Shown in pieces: positions 62,736-64,000 of a stretch of DNA of 64,000 nt. The translations under genes and the position numbers were made by a program. This stretch comes from Porogramme epimiltina (lineage: Eukaryota > Basidiomycota > Agaricomycetes > Polyporales > Polyporaceae). The stretch is taken from the NCBI GenBank assembly GCA_900155495.1, contig FTLJ01000776.1, positions 1 through 64,000 of the forward strand, given 5' to 3'. The notes under the pieces are model-generated. The model was not told the origin of the DNA. It did no database searches and saw only the letters and a program-made list of their open reading frames with translations. Numbering within the stretch: position 1 is the first letter of the stretch; every line of letters starts with the position of its first letter.

Positions 62736-63045
62736 ATCGACTAGGCGATTGTGCGTCGCTGTCAAAAGTTATGCTTGCTTTGTCGCTATGCTTTTTGCTT
62801 TGGTCAATGACATTGGATACTATTACGATTTGCGTGTATGGAGTGCAGTGTATGTGATGGTGCGTGGTGTACAAGAGGGTATCTTCTACTAGGGATCCTG
62901 AGAAAGCAGTAGACAGCAAGACAACATCCTAAATGGTTCAATGTCAAGACTCAATGACAGCGCCAGTGTCCCCAAGCCTGCGCGCGTGCGGGCAGCCGTG
63001 AGCCGTGTACAGGCGAGACAGCTCACGGACCCATTAGATGCGCGA
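62736..63045. other. convergent spacer RRN3 / lipin
   Basis: AT-richer DNA between two stop codons; holds both 3' UTRs. No gene seen. Confidence 0.5.
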
Positions 63046-63988
63046 TTACAAGTAGTCCACGTTCTTCATCTCTCCAGCCGCGAAGATGGCCTCGTCGAAC
63101 GCCTCATCGGGCACATCCTCCTCATTCTCGCCCTCGTACCCATGGTCTTCGTCGTCCTCGTCATCGTCATCGTCGCCAAACATCATCTCGTCGTCCGAGC
63201 CCGGGTTCGAGCCGGGCAGGGACCCAGGCATACTCGCGATGCTCTCGCGCCGGCGGCGGATCCGCCGCTGCCGCGCCTTCTCGATGTCCGCGTCGTCGTC
63301 TCCGTCGAACTCGGACCCGTCCTCCGAGTCGTGCAGCGTCGGCGAGCTCGAACGCGGGCTCCCGCCGCCGCTCCCGCCCGCGGTGGACGACGAGGACTGG
63401 GTGAAGGTCGCGAGCGTGCTGCTGAGGCGCTCGAAGGACGACATCTGCCGGAGGCGCACGTCGCGCTCGCCGCCGCCGCCGGGCGTGATCGTCGCGCTGG
63501 ACTCGGTCGCGGGCGGGGGGAGCGCGAAGGAGCGCGTGGGCTGCCGGCTGCCGACGAGGCTGAAGTTGCGGAGGCGCGCGAGCGTGCTCTGGTTGGACGT
63601 GTCCGAGCGCGCGCTGAGCGCGGGCGAGGGCGGGGAGAGGTCGGGGAGGGGGAACTCCTGCATCGGGGGTTTCCAGTAGTTGAAGTCCGTGTACTCGGAC
63701 GCCCATTTACGGTTGATGGGCGGGAACATCTGGTCGACGAGGTCGGTCATGTGGATGTAGGATGACTTGTACCCGGCGAGCTCGAGGAGCTCCATCTTGA
63801 CCTCACCGGTGGAGTCGATGGTAAATATACGGGAGCTGGGGATGCTGACGCTCCGGTACGACAAGGCGTCGGTGATACGGTTGCCGAATCCGGAGTAGAA
63901 GGGGTTATGTGCGGGGCCACCGAAGAGCTTCTGGATATCCCGAAGGCATGCCATCTTAAACACCTCTGGTTTCCGCATTATGACCTCT
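63046..63988 (-). CDS. PAH1: lipin-type phosphatidate phosphatase, C-terminal exon (5' part outside window)
   Basis: Last exon of a lipin/Smp2/Ned1 protein, which converts phosphatidate to diacylglycerol and represses phospholipid genes. The acceptor CAG is at 63989-63991, and the exon opens with REVIMRKPEVFKMACLRDIQ. Then RITDALSYRSVSIPSSRIFT and GEVKMELLELAGYKSSYIHM TDLVDQMFPP, the conserved end of the lipin C-LIP domain. The catalytic DxDxT motif must lie upstream, beyond the window. The following 180 residues are disordered, Ser-rich and acidic (GDDDDDEDDEDHGYEGENEE) and end NVDYL. Acidic tails in yeast Pah1 recruit the Nem1-Spo7 phosphatase, so the same role is plausible here (inference). 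Confidence 0.95.
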
Positions 63989-64000
63989 CTGCAGAAATGT

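Overview
The window is nuclear DNA of a filamentous fungus, most likely an agaricomycete basidiomycete (inferred from gene style; no marker was searched). Almost every gene is split by many short introns of about 48-65 bases with GTRNGT donors and CTNA-type branch points before the acceptor. Intergenic spacers are short, genes lie on both strands, and GC is high at third codon positions. I saw no transposon, CRISPR array, rRNA or tRNA that I could support.

Layout, left to right. 1-12.7 kb: 3' end of a GNAT acetyltransferase (+); a twin HMG-box protein (-); the complex I subunit GRIM-19/NDUFA13 (-); an INO80 Iec3-like subunit (+); a 3.3 kb GC-rich stretch with one unrecognised long frame; complex I NDUFS8 (-) divergent from prefoldin subunit 2 (+). 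13-24.5 kb: a secreted Ser/Thr-rich CAP/PR-1 protein (+), a TPR-SET protein (-), the mismatch repair protein MLH3 (+) and an SBDS-fold Rtc3-like protein (+). 25-32.5 kb: a Tda3-like FAD oxidoreductase (+), nicotinamidase (-), the AFG1-like mitochondrial ATPase (-) and a secreted GH53 galactanase (-). 34-43 kb: a GMC oxidoreductase (+), an RNF220-like RING ligase (+), eIF3f (+) and the urease accessory protein UreF (-). 43-64 kb: VAC14 (+), a Tyr/Ser phosphatase (-), MCM6 (+), a diaphanous-type formin (+), a nucleoside hydrolase (-), the Pol I factor RRN3 (+) and the 3' end of lipin (-).

The set is mostly conserved housekeeping: respiration, protein folding, DNA replication and repair, rRNA transcription, translation initiation, phosphoinositide and phospholipid control, nitrogen and NAD salvage. 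A few genes suit a saprotroph: GH53, GMC and CAP. I see no biosynthetic cluster or obvious new multi-gene system. Four head-to-head gene pairs share spacers of about 180-245 bp.

The most unusual signal is in gene structure. There are 4-, 4-, 8- and 16-base coding exons (RTC3, VAC14, GMC, MLH3). Three introns appear to start with GC instead of GT (MLH3, phosphatase, formin). Three frame-preserving, stop-free introns could act as exitrons. All exon joins were deduced by eye from reading frame and protein-family expectation; no transcript data were available.
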